Positions 31,901-40,684 of a stretch of DNA of 64,000 bases are shown here, one piece after another. Below the pieces are notes generated by a model. It saw only the letters and a list, made by a program, of their open reading frames with translations, had not been told where the DNA came from and ran no database searches. A program made the position numbers and the translations under genes. Origin of the DNA: Paractinoplanes deccanensis (GTDB lineage: Bacteria; Actinomycetota; Actinomycetes; Mycobacteriales; Micromonosporaceae); NCBI RefSeq assembly GCF_016862115.1, contig NZ_BOMI01000030.1, positions 1-64,000 of the forward strand, given 5' to 3'. Every line of letters starts with the position of its first letter. Position 1 is the stretch's first letter.

Positions 31901-32686
31901 TCACGGGCGTGGCCGCGGCTCGGGCAGCACCAGCGGGGTTCCGGTCGTCGGGTCGGTGATGACGCGGGCCCGGACCCCGAAGACCTTCTCGACCATGGTG
32001 GCGTCCACGACCGACGCCGGTGGGCCCTGGGCCAGGACCGCGCCGTCGCGCATGGCGATGATCTCGTGGGCGTAGCGGCAGGCCATGTTGAGGTCGTGGA
32101 GCACGGCGACCACCGTACGGCCGGCCGTGTTGAGGTCCTGGAGGAGGTCGAGCACCTCCAGCTGGTGGGCGAGGTCGAGGAAGGTGGTCGGCTCGTCGAG
32201 CAGCAGCAGGCCGGTCTCCTGGGCCAGCACCAGCGCGATCCACACCCGTTGCCGCTGGCCGCCGGAGAGCTCGTCGACCGGTCTCGTGGCGAGGTCCGTC
32301 ACGCCGGTGGCCACCATCGCGGCGGCGACGGCGTTCTCGTCCTCGGCCGACCACTGGCGCAGCCACCGTTGATGGGGGTGCCGGCCGCGGGCCACCAGGT
32401 CGGCGACCGTGATGCCGTCGGGGGCGGTCGGCTGCTGCGGCAGCATCCCGACGCGCGCCGCCACCTCGCGGGTGGAGAGCCGGTGGATGTCGCGGCCGTC
32501 GAGCAGCACCGTTCCCGCCGTGGGGCGCAGCAGCCGGGCCAGCCCGCGCAGCAGCGTCGACTTGCCGCAGGCGTTCGGGCCGACGACCGCGGTGATGCGG
32601 CCCGGCGCCACGGTGAGGTCGAGGCCGGCGACCACCGGGCGTCCCTCGTAGCCGAGGCCGAGCCCGGCCGCGCGCAACACACTCAT
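31901..32686 (-). CDS. Cobalamin/siderophore ABC transporter ATPase (BtuD/FecE-like)
   Basis: A 261-residue ATPase. Walker A is GPNACGKST with Ala in place of the usual Gly, the signature is LSGGQRQRVWIA, Walker B is LLLLDEPTTFLD, and the switch His is in AVLHDLN. It powers uptake through the two FecCD-type permeases. The ATG at 32686 overlaps the permease stop (ATGA). The cobalamin riboswitch ahead of the operon indicates corrinoid rather than siderophore transport. Confidence 0.92.
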   Translation of the reverse strand: MSVLRAAGLGLGYEGRPVVAGLDLTVAPGRITAVVGPNACGKSTLLRGLARLLRPTAGTVLLDGRDIHRLSTREVAARVGMLPQQPTAPDGITVADLVARGRHPHQRWLRQWSAEDENAVAAAMVATGVTDLATRPVDELSGGQRQRVWIALVLAQETGLLLLDEPTTFLDLAHQLEVLDLLQDLNTAGRTVVAVLHDLNMACRYAHEIIAMRDGAVLAQGPPASVVDATMVEKVFGVRARVITDPTTGTPLVLPEPRPRP

Positions 32687-33687
32687 CCGGTCCTCCCGAC
32701 ATGGTTGGCTCTGGCCAGCAGCCAGACGAGCAGGGGCGCGCCGAGCACCGTCGTGAGCACCCCGACCGGCAGCTCGACCGGCGCGAGCAGGCGGCGGGCG
32801 GCGAGGTCGGCGACCGCCAGCAGCGCGGCGCCGACGGCCGCCGACGTGACAAGGGCAAGACCACGTTCGCGTACGAGGCGACGGGCGATCTGGGGCGCCG
32901 CCAGCGCGACGAAGGCGATCGGCCCGGCCGCCGCCGTCGCCACCGCCGCCAGCGCCACCGCGGTCAGCAGCAGGCCGGCCCGCGCGTGTTCGGCGCGGGT
33001 GCCCAGGGCCCGCGCCAGGTCGTCGCCGAGCTCCAGGGCACGCAGCGGCCCGGCCAGCCGCAACGCCACCGGCAGCAGCACCGCGAGCGCGATCAGGACG
33101 GGCACGACCTGCGCCCACGTACGCCCCGCCAGGCTGCCGGAGAGCCAGATGGCGGCCTGCTCGGCGGTGTAGATGTTCGCGATGTTCAGCAGGTACGCGG
33201 TCACCGAGCTGAGCATCGCGGTGACCCCGATGCCGACCAGCACGAGCCGATAGCCGGTCACCCCGCGGCGGCGCGACAGCAGGTAGATCGCCGCCGCCGT
33301 CGCCACCGCCCCGGCGAGCGCGCCGAGCGCCACCGCGTGCGGGCCCGCGCCGAGCACGACGACCAGGAAGACCGCCACCACCGCGGCGCCCGCGTTGATG
33401 CCCACCACGTCGGGGCTGGCCAGGGGGTTGCGCACGACCCGCTGCACGATCGCTCCGGAGAGCCCGAACGCCGCACCGACCGCGAGCGCGCCGAGCGCCC
33501 GCGGCAGCCGCAGGTCGAGCACGACGTACGCGCTGCGCCGGGTCGATCCCTGCCCGCCGAGCAGCACCGTCAGCACGTCGGACAGCGGCATCGGGAAGTC
33601 GCCCACGCCGAGCGACACGATCATCGCCGCCAGGGCCACGAGGAGGGCGGCGACCGTGGCAACCACGGCGCGCGAATCCGCTCTCAA
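32683..33687 (-). CDS. FecCD-type ABC permease, second of two (BtuC-like)
   Basis: A 334-residue permease with about nine membrane segments. It shows the family segments LRLPRALGALAVGAAFGLSGAIVQ, NPLASPDVVGINAGA and GPIAFVALAAPQIARRL. The only start that keeps the first membrane helix and couples to the preceding gene is TTG 33687 in TTGA, overlapping the upstream stop. GTG 33666 is an alternative. It pairs with the first permease to form a heterodimeric channel. Confidence 0.88.
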   Translation of the reverse strand: MRADSRAVVATVAALLVALAAMIVSLGVGDFPMPLSDVLTVLLGGQGSTRRSAYVVLDLRLPRALGALAVGAAFGLSGAIVQRVVRNPLASPDVVGINAGAAVVAVFLVVVLGAGPHAVALGALAGAVATAAAIYLLSRRRGVTGYRLVLVGIGVTAMLSSVTAYLLNIANIYTAEQAAIWLSGSLAGRTWAQVVPVLIALAVLLPVALRLAGPLRALELGDDLARALGTRAEHARAGLLLTAVALAAVATAAAGPIAFVALAAPQIARRLVRERGLALVTSAAVGAALLAVADLAARRLLAPVELPVGVLTTVLGAPLLVWLLARANHVGRTG

Positions 33688-34676
33688 AGCGAGGCCAGCC
33701 CGCGCCGGCGCACCAGCGCGACGAAGAACGGCGCCCCGGCGATCGCCGTCACGATCCCGGCCTGCACCTCCTGGGGCCGCGCGATCACGCGGCCGAGCAC
33801 GTCGGCGGCGAGCAGCACGATCGGGGCGATCACCGCCGAGTACGGCAGCAGCCACCGGTGCGCGGGACCGGCGATCGCCCGCGCCATGTGCGGCACGGTC
33901 AGCCCGACGAAGGCGATCGGCCCGGCCAGCGCCACCGCCGTGCCCGCGAGCACCACGACCCCGAGCGCCGCGGTGGCCCGCCCCGCGGCCAGGCCCTGCC
34001 CGAGCGAGCGGGCCATGTCGTCGCCGAGCGCGAACGCGTCGAGCGCCCGCGCCGAGGCCACCGCCAGCACCGCGCCCACGGCCAGAAACGGCAGCGCCGT
34101 GCGGATGACCGCCGCGTCCGCCGAGGTCAGCGCCCCCACCGACCAGTAGCGGTAGGCGGTGAACGTGTTGATGTCGAGCAGCGTGAGCGCCGTGGTCAGC
34201 CCGCCGAGCAGCGCGGTCGCCGCCGCCCCGGCCAGGGCCAGCTTCACAGGGGTCGCGCCGCCGCGCCCCAGCGAGCCGAGCGTGTAGACGCCGGCCCCGG
34301 CCAGCGCCGCCCCGGCGAACGAGAACCACACCCAGCCGCCGAACGTGTGCACGCCGAACACGGCGATGCCGAGCACCACGGCGAGCGCGGCGCCCGCGTT
34401 GACGCCGAGCACCTCCGGGCCGGCCAGCGCGTTGCGGGTCACGCCCTGGAGCAGTCCCCCGGCGACGCCGAGCGCCGCCCCGGCCAGGATGCCGACCAGG
34501 GTCCGCGGGACGCGCAGGTATGCCACGATGCGCTGCGCGTCCGAGCCGTCCGGGTGCAGCCAGGTGCCGAGCGCCGCCCGTACCCCGATGGTCTGAGTGC
34601 CGACGAGCACGGACACCAGCGCGGCCGCCGCCAGCAGAGCGACGGCCGCGACGAGGCCCAGGGCGCGGCGGCTCAG
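33684..34676 (-). CDS. FecCD-type ABC permease, first of two (BtuC-like), apparent CTG start
   Basis: A 330-residue permease with the family segments YLRVPRTLVGILAGAALGVAGGLLQ, NALAGPEVLGVNAGA and GPIAFVGLTVPHMARAI. There is no ATG, GTG or TTG in frame before the first membrane helix. The codon at the expected position is CTG 34676, which overlaps the binding-protein stop as CTGA, matching the TTGA overlap of the next gene. I therefore propose an unusual CTG start that relies on translational coupling. The next GTG would remove the first helix. Confidence 0.85.
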   Translation of the reverse strand: MSRRALGLVAAVALLAAAALVSVLVGTQTIGVRAALGTWLHPDGSDAQRIVAYLRVPRTLVGILAGAALGVAGGLLQGVTRNALAGPEVLGVNAGAALAVVLGIAVFGVHTFGGWVWFSFAGAALAGAGVYTLGSLGRGGATPVKLALAGAAATALLGGLTTALTLLDINTFTAYRYWSVGALTSADAAVIRTALPFLAVGAVLAVASARALDAFALGDDMARSLGQGLAAGRATAALGVVVLAGTAVALAGPIAFVGLTVPHMARAIAGPAHRWLLPYSAVIAPIVLLAADVLGRVIARPQEVQAGIVTAIAGAPFFVALVRRRGLASL

Positions 34677-35707
34677 AACCGCTCCGGGTGCAGCAGTTTC
34701 GCCAGGCTCGCGACCGCATCGGCGTTGCGCACACCGGGCGTGACCTCGGCGAAGGTGACCGCGTAGACGCGGTTGTCGCGCACGGCCGGCACGTTGGCGA
34801 GCGCCGGGTCGGACTTCAGCCCGTCGATGACGCTCTGCGCGCCGCCGGGGCCGACGTCGGCGCCGCAGCAGGCGGGCACCACGATGACGTCGGGGCGGCG
34901 TTTGATCAGTTCCTCGGTGCCGATCCGGGTGAGCCGGCCCGCGACGTCGCCGAACGCCTGCGTACCGCCGGCCTTCTCGATGATCGTGGTGGCCACGTCG
35001 CCGGTGCCGAAGACGCGCAGCTCGCCGCCGCCGGGCCGGTTGAGCATGGCGACGCTCGGCCGCGACACGCCCGCGAGCTTGCTCTCCGTGTCCGCGACCG
35101 TCTTCTTCATCTTCTCGACGAGCGCTCGCGCCTCGGCCGTCTTGCCGAGGACCACGCCGAGGTTCGTGAGGTCGCCGTAGACGCTGTCGAGCGAGACGTC
35201 GTTGGCGGCCAGGTCCTTCTGGTCCTTGCCGTCGGCGGACGGGCAGTACTGGCTGAACAGGTACGACCCGATGCCGATCCGGTCGAGCTCGGCGCGGGTG
35301 CCGAGCCCTTCGGCGGTGAACGCGCCGGTGAAACCGGAGACGACGAAGTCCGGGTCGAGCCGCAGCACCTCCTCGCGGCTCGGGTATTCCTCGGGGTAGT
35401 ACGCGGGCTTCTTGAGGTCCGGGTGGAACCGCGCGGCATAGTCCGGCAGCAGCGGATTGTCGAGATACGCCGCGCCGACGAGCCGGTCGCCGGCGCCGAG
35501 CGCGTACACGGCCTCGACCCCGTTGTGGAACGCCGCGAAGATCCGCGCCGGCGGCGTGCCCGTGGGCACCGTCACGCCGCAGTTCGTGATGCCGGCCGCG
35601 GGCGCGGCCGAGCTCCGGGCCGGGCCGGAGCAGCCGGCGAGAAGGAGACCCGCGGCCAGGACGGCAGCGAGCCAGGACAGAGGGGACCGTACAGCGCGCA
35701 CGCGCAT
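34673..35707 (-). CDS. Cobalamin-type ABC substrate-binding lipoprotein (BtuF/FecB-like)
   Basis: A 344-residue periplasmic-binding protein of the TroA/BtuF fold. The signal peptide ends in LLAGC, with Cys26 for lipid attachment. The two lobes include VYALGAGDRLVGAAYLDNP and RRPDVIVVPACCGADVG, joined by the typical long helix LVEKMKKTVADTESKLAG. It is the first gene of a four-gene importer (binding protein, two permeases, ATPase). A cobalamin riboswitch directly precedes it, with GGAAGG as ribosome site, so expression should fall when adenosylcobalamin is abundant. The substrate is therefore inferred to be cobalamin or a precursor. Confidence 0.9.
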   Translation of the reverse strand: MRVRAVRSPLSWLAAVLAAGLLLAGCSGPARSSAAPAAGITNCGVTVPTGTPPARIFAAFHNGVEAVYALGAGDRLVGAAYLDNPLLPDYAARFHPDLKKPAYYPEEYPSREEVLRLDPDFVVSGFTGAFTAEGLGTRAELDRIGIGSYLFSQYCPSADGKDQKDLAANDVSLDSVYGDLTNLGVVLGKTAEARALVEKMKKTVADTESKLAGVSRPSVAMLNRPGGGELRVFGTGDVATTIIEKAGGTQAFGDVAGRLTRIGTEELIKRRPDVIVVPACCGADVGPGGAQSVIDGLKSDPALANVPAVRDNRVYAVTFAEVTPGVRNADAVASLAKLLHPERF

Positions 35708-35717
35708 CGGGACCGCC

Positions 35718-35905
35718 TTCCAGCACCTCGTGGACGGGTCGTTGCGGTGCCGTGGCCGGTCTCCTGGCTGACGGGTGACGCTCCGGCGGCCGGCCTTCCC
35801 AGGCGCACGCCCAGTGACCTCGCGGTGGCCGCCGGCATCCCGTTCACAGTGGCGAGGGCCGCGCCGGTCTCACACCGGCTTCCCGTTCACCACGGCAAGA
35901 TCACC
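35718..35905 (-). ncRNA. Cobalamin riboswitch
   Basis: On the minus strand, going 5' to 3', the hallmarks occur in order. First comes GGGAAGCCGGTGTGAGACCGGC, written here in parts as GGGAAGC, CGGTGTGA and GACCGGC (about 35884-35863). GCCACTGTGA and CACTGGG follow. Then GCCTGGGAAGGC is followed by GTCAGCCAGGAGACCGGCC (about 35771-35753), the B12-box region. The element ends just before the ribosome site of the binding-protein gene, so it probably controls translation or early termination. Boundaries are approximate. Confidence 0.92.
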
Positions 35906-35920
35906 TTAGCCGTACGGGCG

Positions 35921-38725
35921 TCAGGCCCGCGCGCGGGTGTGCTCGGCGAGCAGCTGCACCAGGTGTTTGCCCTGCGTGTCCGCGAGGTCGGCGGCCTGCG
36001 TACGGCAGGAGAAGCCGTCCGCGAGGAAGATGTCACCGTCCTGCGCCTTGTCCAGCGCGGGCAGCAGCTGCTGCTCGGCCACCTGCACGGAGACCTCGTA
36101 GTGGCCCCGCTCGACGCCGAAGTTGCCGGCGAGCCCGCAGCAGCCGCCGAGCCGCTTGACGGTCGCGCCCGCCTTCCTGAGCAGCTTGGCGTCGGCGTCC
36201 CACCCCATCACCGCGTGGTGGTGGCAGTGCGGCTGGGCGATCACGCGCACGCCCTCGAGCGACGGCGGCTGGTAGCCCTCGGTCTCGGCGAGCAACTCGG
36301 CCACGGTCTTGGTGGCCGCCGCCACCTCGCGAGCCGCGTCGTTGTCGACCAGCTCGACCGCGTCCTGCCGCAGCACGCCGGTGCACGACGGCTCCAGGCC
36401 GACCACCGGGATGCCCTGTCTCACCGACTTGTGGAGCTCGTCGACGGTGTGGCCGAGGATCCGGCGCGCCGCGTCCAGCTGCCCCGTCGAGATCCACGTC
36501 AGGCCGCAGCACGCCTTGCGGCTCGTGACCTGCGGTGCGTAGCCCGCGTCGACCAGCACGTCCACCGCGGCCTGCGCGATCTCCGGCGAGAAGTGATCCG
36601 TGAAGCTGTCCACGAACAGCACCACCGGTTTGCCGGTCTTTCGCGGGACATATCCGGCTCGGAACGTCTTGGCCGCGAAGGTGGGGATCGAGCGCCGTTT
36701 GTCGACGCCGGCGAAGTACAGAGCGAGCCCGCGGACGCCCGGCAGCGACGTCATCAGGTTGGCGAAGGCGGGCATCCTGGACGCCAGCCGCGACCACCGG
36801 GGCAGCCACCCCAGCGAGTAGTGCGACCGGGGCCGCGCCCGCCCCTTGTAGCTCTGGTGCAGCACCTCGGACTTGTACGCCGCCATGTCGATGCCGGTCG
36901 GGCAGTCCGACGCACAGCCCTTGCAGGACAGGCAGAGATCCAGGGCATCGTGTACGGCCTCAGCGCGCCAGTCCGGAGCCAGGTCGCCGTCGAGCATCTC
37001 CTGAAGCACCCGCGCCCGGCCCCGCGTCGAGTCCTTCTCGTTCTTCGTCGCCAGGTACGACGGGCACATGACCCCGCCGAGCACCGTGGTGTCCGCGCGG
37101 CACTTCCCCACGCCCGTGCACCGGTGCACCGCCTGGTTGAAGTCGCCGCCGTCGGCGTGGTAGGCCAGCGCCAGCTTCGCCGTCACCGGCCGCGCCTGCG
37201 ACACCCGGATGTTCGCGTCGACGGGGTCGGGGTCGACCAGGTTGCCGGGGTTGAGCAGGTGGCGCGGGTCGAACGTGTGCTTGATCCGCCGGAACAGGTC
37301 GATCGCCTCGGGCGAGTACATCTTTGTCAGCAGCTCGCTGCGCGCCCGCCCGTCGCCGTGCTCGCCGGAGAGCGATCCGCCGTAGCCGACCACCAGATCG
37401 GCCGCGTCCTCGAGGAACGCCCGGAACCGGCCCGGCCCGCCCGGCTTGTCGAGCGGGAAGTCGAGGCGCACGTGCACGCAGCCGTCGCCGAGGTGCCCGT
37501 ACGGCATGGCGGTGAGCCCGTGCCGCTCCACCAGCAGGTCGAAGTCGCGCAGGTAGGCGCCGATCCTCTCGGGCGGGACGGCCGCGTCCTCCCAGCCCGC
37601 GTGCGCCGGCAGCCCCGACGGCGCCCGGCCGGCCAGGCCCGCGCCGTCCTCCCGGATCTTCCACAGCGGTGCGGCCTCGGCGGTGTCCTCGACCACCCGC
37701 GAGTCGACCGCCCCGGCGGCCGCGACCAGCCGCTTCGTACGCTCGCGCACCTCGTCCCGGTCGTCGCCGGCGATCTCGACCATCAGCCAGGCCGTGCCGC
37801 CCGGCAGCGGCGGGACGGCATCGGGACCGCGGCGGCTGCGCACCACGTCGCAGATGCGCGAGTCGATGCCCTCGCAGGCCGTCGGCCGGAACTCCAGGAT
37901 CGTGGGGATGACGTCGCCCGCGGTGCCGAAGTCGGGATAACCGAGCACCACCAGGGTGCGGTACGCCGGGTCGGCCACCAGCCGTACCGTCGCCTCGGTG
38001 ATCACGGCGAGCGTGCCCTCGCTGCCGACCAGGAACTCGGTGAGGTTGAAGCCGTTCTCGGGCAGCAGGTGCTCGACCGCGTAGCCGGACACCTGGCGGC
38101 CGAAGCGCGCGAACTCCGTACGCCCGATCGCGAGGTGGGCCCCGATGACGTTGCGCAGCTCGTCGACGACCTTGTCGGCGCCCGCGAGCGGGTCGGTGAC
38201 CAGCCGCTCGCCGTCGACGGTGAACGCGCTGAGGCCCACGACGTTGTCCGAGGTGCGCCCGTAGCCCAGCGTCCGCGCCCCGCACGAGTTGTTGCCGATC
38301 ATCCCGCCGATCGTGCAGCGCGTGTGCGTCGACGGGTCGGGGCCGAAGCGCAGGCCGTACGGCTTCGCGGCCGCCTGGAGGGTGGCCTGGATCGTGCCGG
38401 CCTGCACCCGGGCGGTGCGCGCCTCGGGATCGACCGCGAGCACCTCGTTCATGTGCCGGCTGAAGTCGAGCACGACACCCGGCCCGATCGCGTTGCCCGC
38501 CACGGAGGTGCCCGCACCGCGCGCGGTGATCGGCACGCCCAGCTCACGGCAGACCCGCAGCGTCGCCGCCACGTCGTCGTCGTGCCGCGGCCGCACGATC
38601 GCCAGCGGCACCACGCGGTAGAGCGAGGCGTCGCTCGCGTACGCGGATCGGTGCGCCGCGTCGGTGAGGACGTCGGGAACACCGGCCCGGCGCAGGCTGG
38701 CGGTCAGGTCGGTGTCGCTAGTCAT
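35921..38725 (-). CDS. Fused FAD-linked oxidase and Fe-S reductase (D-lactate/2-hydroxyacid dehydrogenase type)
   Basis: A 934-residue two-part enzyme. Residues about 1-500 are a GlcD-like FAD-binding oxidase with PITARGAGTSVAGNAIGPGVV, GRTSDNVVG and GSLSGEHGDGRARSELL. Residues about 520-934 are a GlcF-like iron-sulfur module with CTGVGKCRADTTVLGGVMCPSYLAT, a full CX2CX3C set in CLSCKGCASDCPTG, and CCG motifs in KACCGLTW and GGCCGLAGNFG. It oxidises a 2-hydroxyacid and passes electrons to the respiratory chain. The fusion is common in actinobacteria. I choose ATG 38725, where similarity starts. An upstream ATG at 38785 adds 20 basic residues. It follows the riboswitch region on the same strand but is a separate unit. 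Confidence 0.9.
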   Translation of the reverse strand: MTSDTDLTASLRRAGVPDVLTDAAHRSAYASDASLYRVVPLAIVRPRHDDDVAATLRVCRELGVPITARGAGTSVAGNAIGPGVVLDFSRHMNEVLAVDPEARTARVQAGTIQATLQAAAKPYGLRFGPDPSTHTRCTIGGMIGNNSCGARTLGYGRTSDNVVGLSAFTVDGERLVTDPLAGADKVVDELRNVIGAHLAIGRTEFARFGRQVSGYAVEHLLPENGFNLTEFLVGSEGTLAVITEATVRLVADPAYRTLVVLGYPDFGTAGDVIPTILEFRPTACEGIDSRICDVVRSRRGPDAVPPLPGGTAWLMVEIAGDDRDEVRERTKRLVAAAGAVDSRVVEDTAEAAPLWKIREDGAGLAGRAPSGLPAHAGWEDAAVPPERIGAYLRDFDLLVERHGLTAMPYGHLGDGCVHVRLDFPLDKPGGPGRFRAFLEDAADLVVGYGGSLSGEHGDGRARSELLTKMYSPEAIDLFRRIKHTFDPRHLLNPGNLVDPDPVDANIRVSQARPVTAKLALAYHADGGDFNQAVHRCTGVGKCRADTTVLGGVMCPSYLATKNEKDSTRGRARVLQEMLDGDLAPDWRAEAVHDALDLCLSCKGCASDCPTGIDMAAYKSEVLHQSYKGRARPRSHYSLGWLPRWSRLASRMPAFANLMTSLPGVRGLALYFAGVDKRRSIPTFAAKTFRAGYVPRKTGKPVVLFVDSFTDHFSPEIAQAAVDVLVDAGYAPQVTSRKACCGLTWISTGQLDAARRILGHTVDELHKSVRQGIPVVGLEPSCTGVLRQDAVELVDNDAAREVAAATKTVAELLAETEGYQPPSLEGVRVIAQPHCHHHAVMGWDADAKLLRKAGATVKRLGGCCGLAGNFGVERGHYEVSVQVAEQQLLPALDKAQDGDIFLADGFSCRTQAADLADTQGKHLVQLLAEHTRARA

Positions 38726-38893
38726 CTCAGTTTCCGATACAGCTGCGAAGCGGCGGTGAACTCGCCTTTTGGGCGTCGCCGCCATGGTAGTCGCCGCCCG
38801 TTCACCCGCCGCGAGGTGCCGGTCGCCGTCCCACAGTCAGGACCGCCACCCGTCCAGCGGCCGCCGTCCGCAGTGTTGCGGCGCCGTCCGCGG

Positions 38894-39517
38894 TCAGGCG
38901 CGCCGCAGCCCGTCGTACAGCCGCCAGCCGGCCGCCAGGGAGCCGCCTGCCGCGATCATGTAGCAGAACAAGACGGCGGCGGCCGCGCCACTGCCGGCGG
39001 CGGCGAGCAGCATGAGGAACGCGAAGGCGGCCGCCCCGCTGCCGAGGGTGAGGAACCAGGCGGTGGCCTTCTGCGCGGGCGTCCAGTGCGGCGACCCGCT
39101 CGCCAGCAGCATGCCGGCCACCGGCGCGACCCCTGGCAGCACGAGGGCGCCGGCCGTCATGAGCCCGATCGCGGTGTGCTCGGCGGCCCCGCCGGCGGTC
39201 GCTCCCCGGGCGACCGCTCCCCCGCCGGTGGCGGCCGGCGAGGGAGGCGGAACCAGGGCGGGCATCCGGATGTGCGGCGGCAGGCTCCCCCGCCGCGCCG
39301 CCGCCACCAGCGCCTCCGGCGGCCCTAACCGGCTGATGATCTCGGCCGGGTCGTCCAGCGGCGAGCTGGGCGACGTGCGCCGCATCGCGATGTAGTCGGC
39401 GACCGTGCTCATCAGGTCGTCGCGCAGCTCGGGCGAGAGGTCGTCGCTCTGCGCCCAGAGCGCGGCCAGATAGTCCAGGACAACCACGTCCGTGTGTGCC
39501 AGCGGTGCCGACGTCAT
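38894..39517 (-). CDS. HAAS-domain-like membrane protein
   Basis: A 207-residue protein. Residues 8-65 resemble the HAAS signalling-associated domain (VLDYLAALWAQSDDLSPELRDDLM, then DDPAEIISRLGPPEALVAAAR), followed by a Pro/Gly-rich linker and three or four hydrophobic segments from residue 110 to 195. The ATG at 39517 has GGGGGAG six bases upstream. HAAS domains usually sit near sensor or PadR-type regulators and sense or anchor signals at the membrane; no such partner is adjacent here. Function is unknown. Confidence 0.8.
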   Translation of the reverse strand: MTSAPLAHTDVVVLDYLAALWAQSDDLSPELRDDLMSTVADYIAMRRTSPSSPLDDPAEIISRLGPPEALVAAARRGSLPPHIRMPALVPPPSPAATGGGAVARGATAGGAAEHTAIGLMTAGALVLPGVAPVAGMLLASGSPHWTPAQKATAWFLTLGSGAAAFAFLMLLAAAGSGAAAAVLFCYMIAAGGSLAAGWRLYDGLRRA

Positions 39518-39832
39518 TGTTCTCCCCCGATGCTGATCCGGCGCGACGGTCACCAGCATCGGCGCCGGCACCCCGCCCGCACATCGGTCCCCGGACCGAA
39601 TCCCGCACCCCGCCTCTGCCTTTCGGCCGATGCCCCGGCGCGCAGGGCACGACGGGCCTCGTGGCGGCTGCGGCGGCGCTCCGCGCGGCGGAAGGCGTTC
39701 CACTCGCGGTAGCCGCGGCTCCCGCAGCGGCGCACCCAGGACGACGGCGTGGCGGCCCAGTGGCATCCGGCGCGGCGGCCGCCCAGGGGTGCGGTCTCGA
39801 CGGTGATCACCTCCGCAGTCGGTCCGTCTCTG
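39518..39832 (-). other. 315-bp gap with one doubtful small ORF
   Basis: The only reading frame of interest runs on the minus strand from GTG 39810 to 39550 (86 residues, very basic, including YREWNAFRRAERRRSRHEARRAL). GGAGG lies immediately before and partly overlaps the GTG. It could be a small basic protein or a chance frame in GC-rich DNA. I see no hairpin terminator or repeat. Confidence 0.3.
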
Positions 39833-40579
39833 TCAGACCGCGTGCCGTCCGCCGAAGGACCACTCCACGGTGACCGTGACGGCGAGGCGATGGCGGCCCG
39901 GCTCGAGAGGGACGCGGGAGTCGGCGGCGGCCATGCCGTCGCGCTCCGGGGATCCGCCGTCGATGGCGGACGCCTCGGTGACGGCGACGACGCGGCCGAG
40001 GGGGCGGCCCGCCTCGCGGGCGTACAGTTCGGCCTTTTCGCGGGCGTCGGCGAACGCTTTCTTGCGGGCCTCGGCGAGCAGCGCGGTGTCGTTCTCGATC
40101 GTGAAGGACACGCCGTTCAGCCGGGCCGCGTCGCCGCCCGCCGCGATCGCCTCGGACATCAGGGCGCCGGCCCGCGACAAATCGCGGATCTTCGCGGTGA
40201 GCCCCTGATGTGCGGTGTAGCCGACGATGTCGCCCTTGTCGTTCACTGTGGAATTGATGGCGGCGTGCGAGGTCTGCAGCTCGGCCTTGGCGCGGGCGAG
40301 CACTTCTCGCATTCGGGTGGCCGCCGCGTTGGCCCGGTCGAGGGCCTGGCCGACGGTGGGCGCGCCGGCCTCCACCGCGAACTGGGCGGCGAGCGCGTCG
40401 GGCTCACCGAACGCTTCACCAGTGCCGGTGACCTCGATGCTCTCGCGGGACTGCTCGACGGTGGGGGCCGCCGAGGCGTGCGCGGGAGGGGCCTCGAACG
40501 GCAGCGGGGAAAGCGCGACGAGCATCGCCGGCACGGCGAGCAGGCGCCTGACAAAGCGGGACCGAGTCATTCTTCCCAT
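39833..40579 (-). CDS. SIMPL-domain (DUF541) secreted protein
   Basis: A 248-residue protein with a signal peptide (RRLLAVPAMLVALSPLPFEAPPAHASA, cleavage after about residue 37) and the SIMPL fold. The family markers are ESIEVTGTGEAFGEPDALAAQFAVE at the start of the domain, YTAHQGLTAKIRDLSRAG in the middle, and ARKKAFADAREKAELYAREAGRPLGRVVAVTEA. Family members are envelope proteins of poorly known function. Two starts are possible, ATG 40579 and ATG 40570. Neither has a properly spaced ribosome site. Confidence 0.88.
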   Translation of the reverse strand: MGRMTRSRFVRRLLAVPAMLVALSPLPFEAPPAHASAAPTVEQSRESIEVTGTGEAFGEPDALAAQFAVEAGAPTVGQALDRANAAATRMREVLARAKAELQTSHAAINSTVNDKGDIVGYTAHQGLTAKIRDLSRAGALMSEAIAAGGDAARLNGVSFTIENDTALLAEARKKAFADAREKAELYAREAGRPLGRVVAVTEASAIDGGSPERDGMAAADSRVPLEPGRHRLAVTVTVEWSFGGRHAV

Positions 40580-40684
40580 TCAAATCGGCCGGGCCACGAT
40601 CCAGGCGGTATTCGCGGATAAGCACACCTCGCGGGTGACCGGCGGATCTGGACCGTGGCGAAGCCCCCGTGCTCCGATGGAACC

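Noticed and set aside
31901-35707. Ferric siderophore importer
   Set aside because: Family similarity alone allows it, but the cobalamin riboswitch directly upstream makes corrinoid uptake the better call.
34520-39328. A 1602-codon plus-strand open frame
   Set aside because: It lies opposite the cobalamin binding protein, the riboswitch and the FAD/Fe-S enzyme, all strongly supported; the frame is a high-GC artefact.
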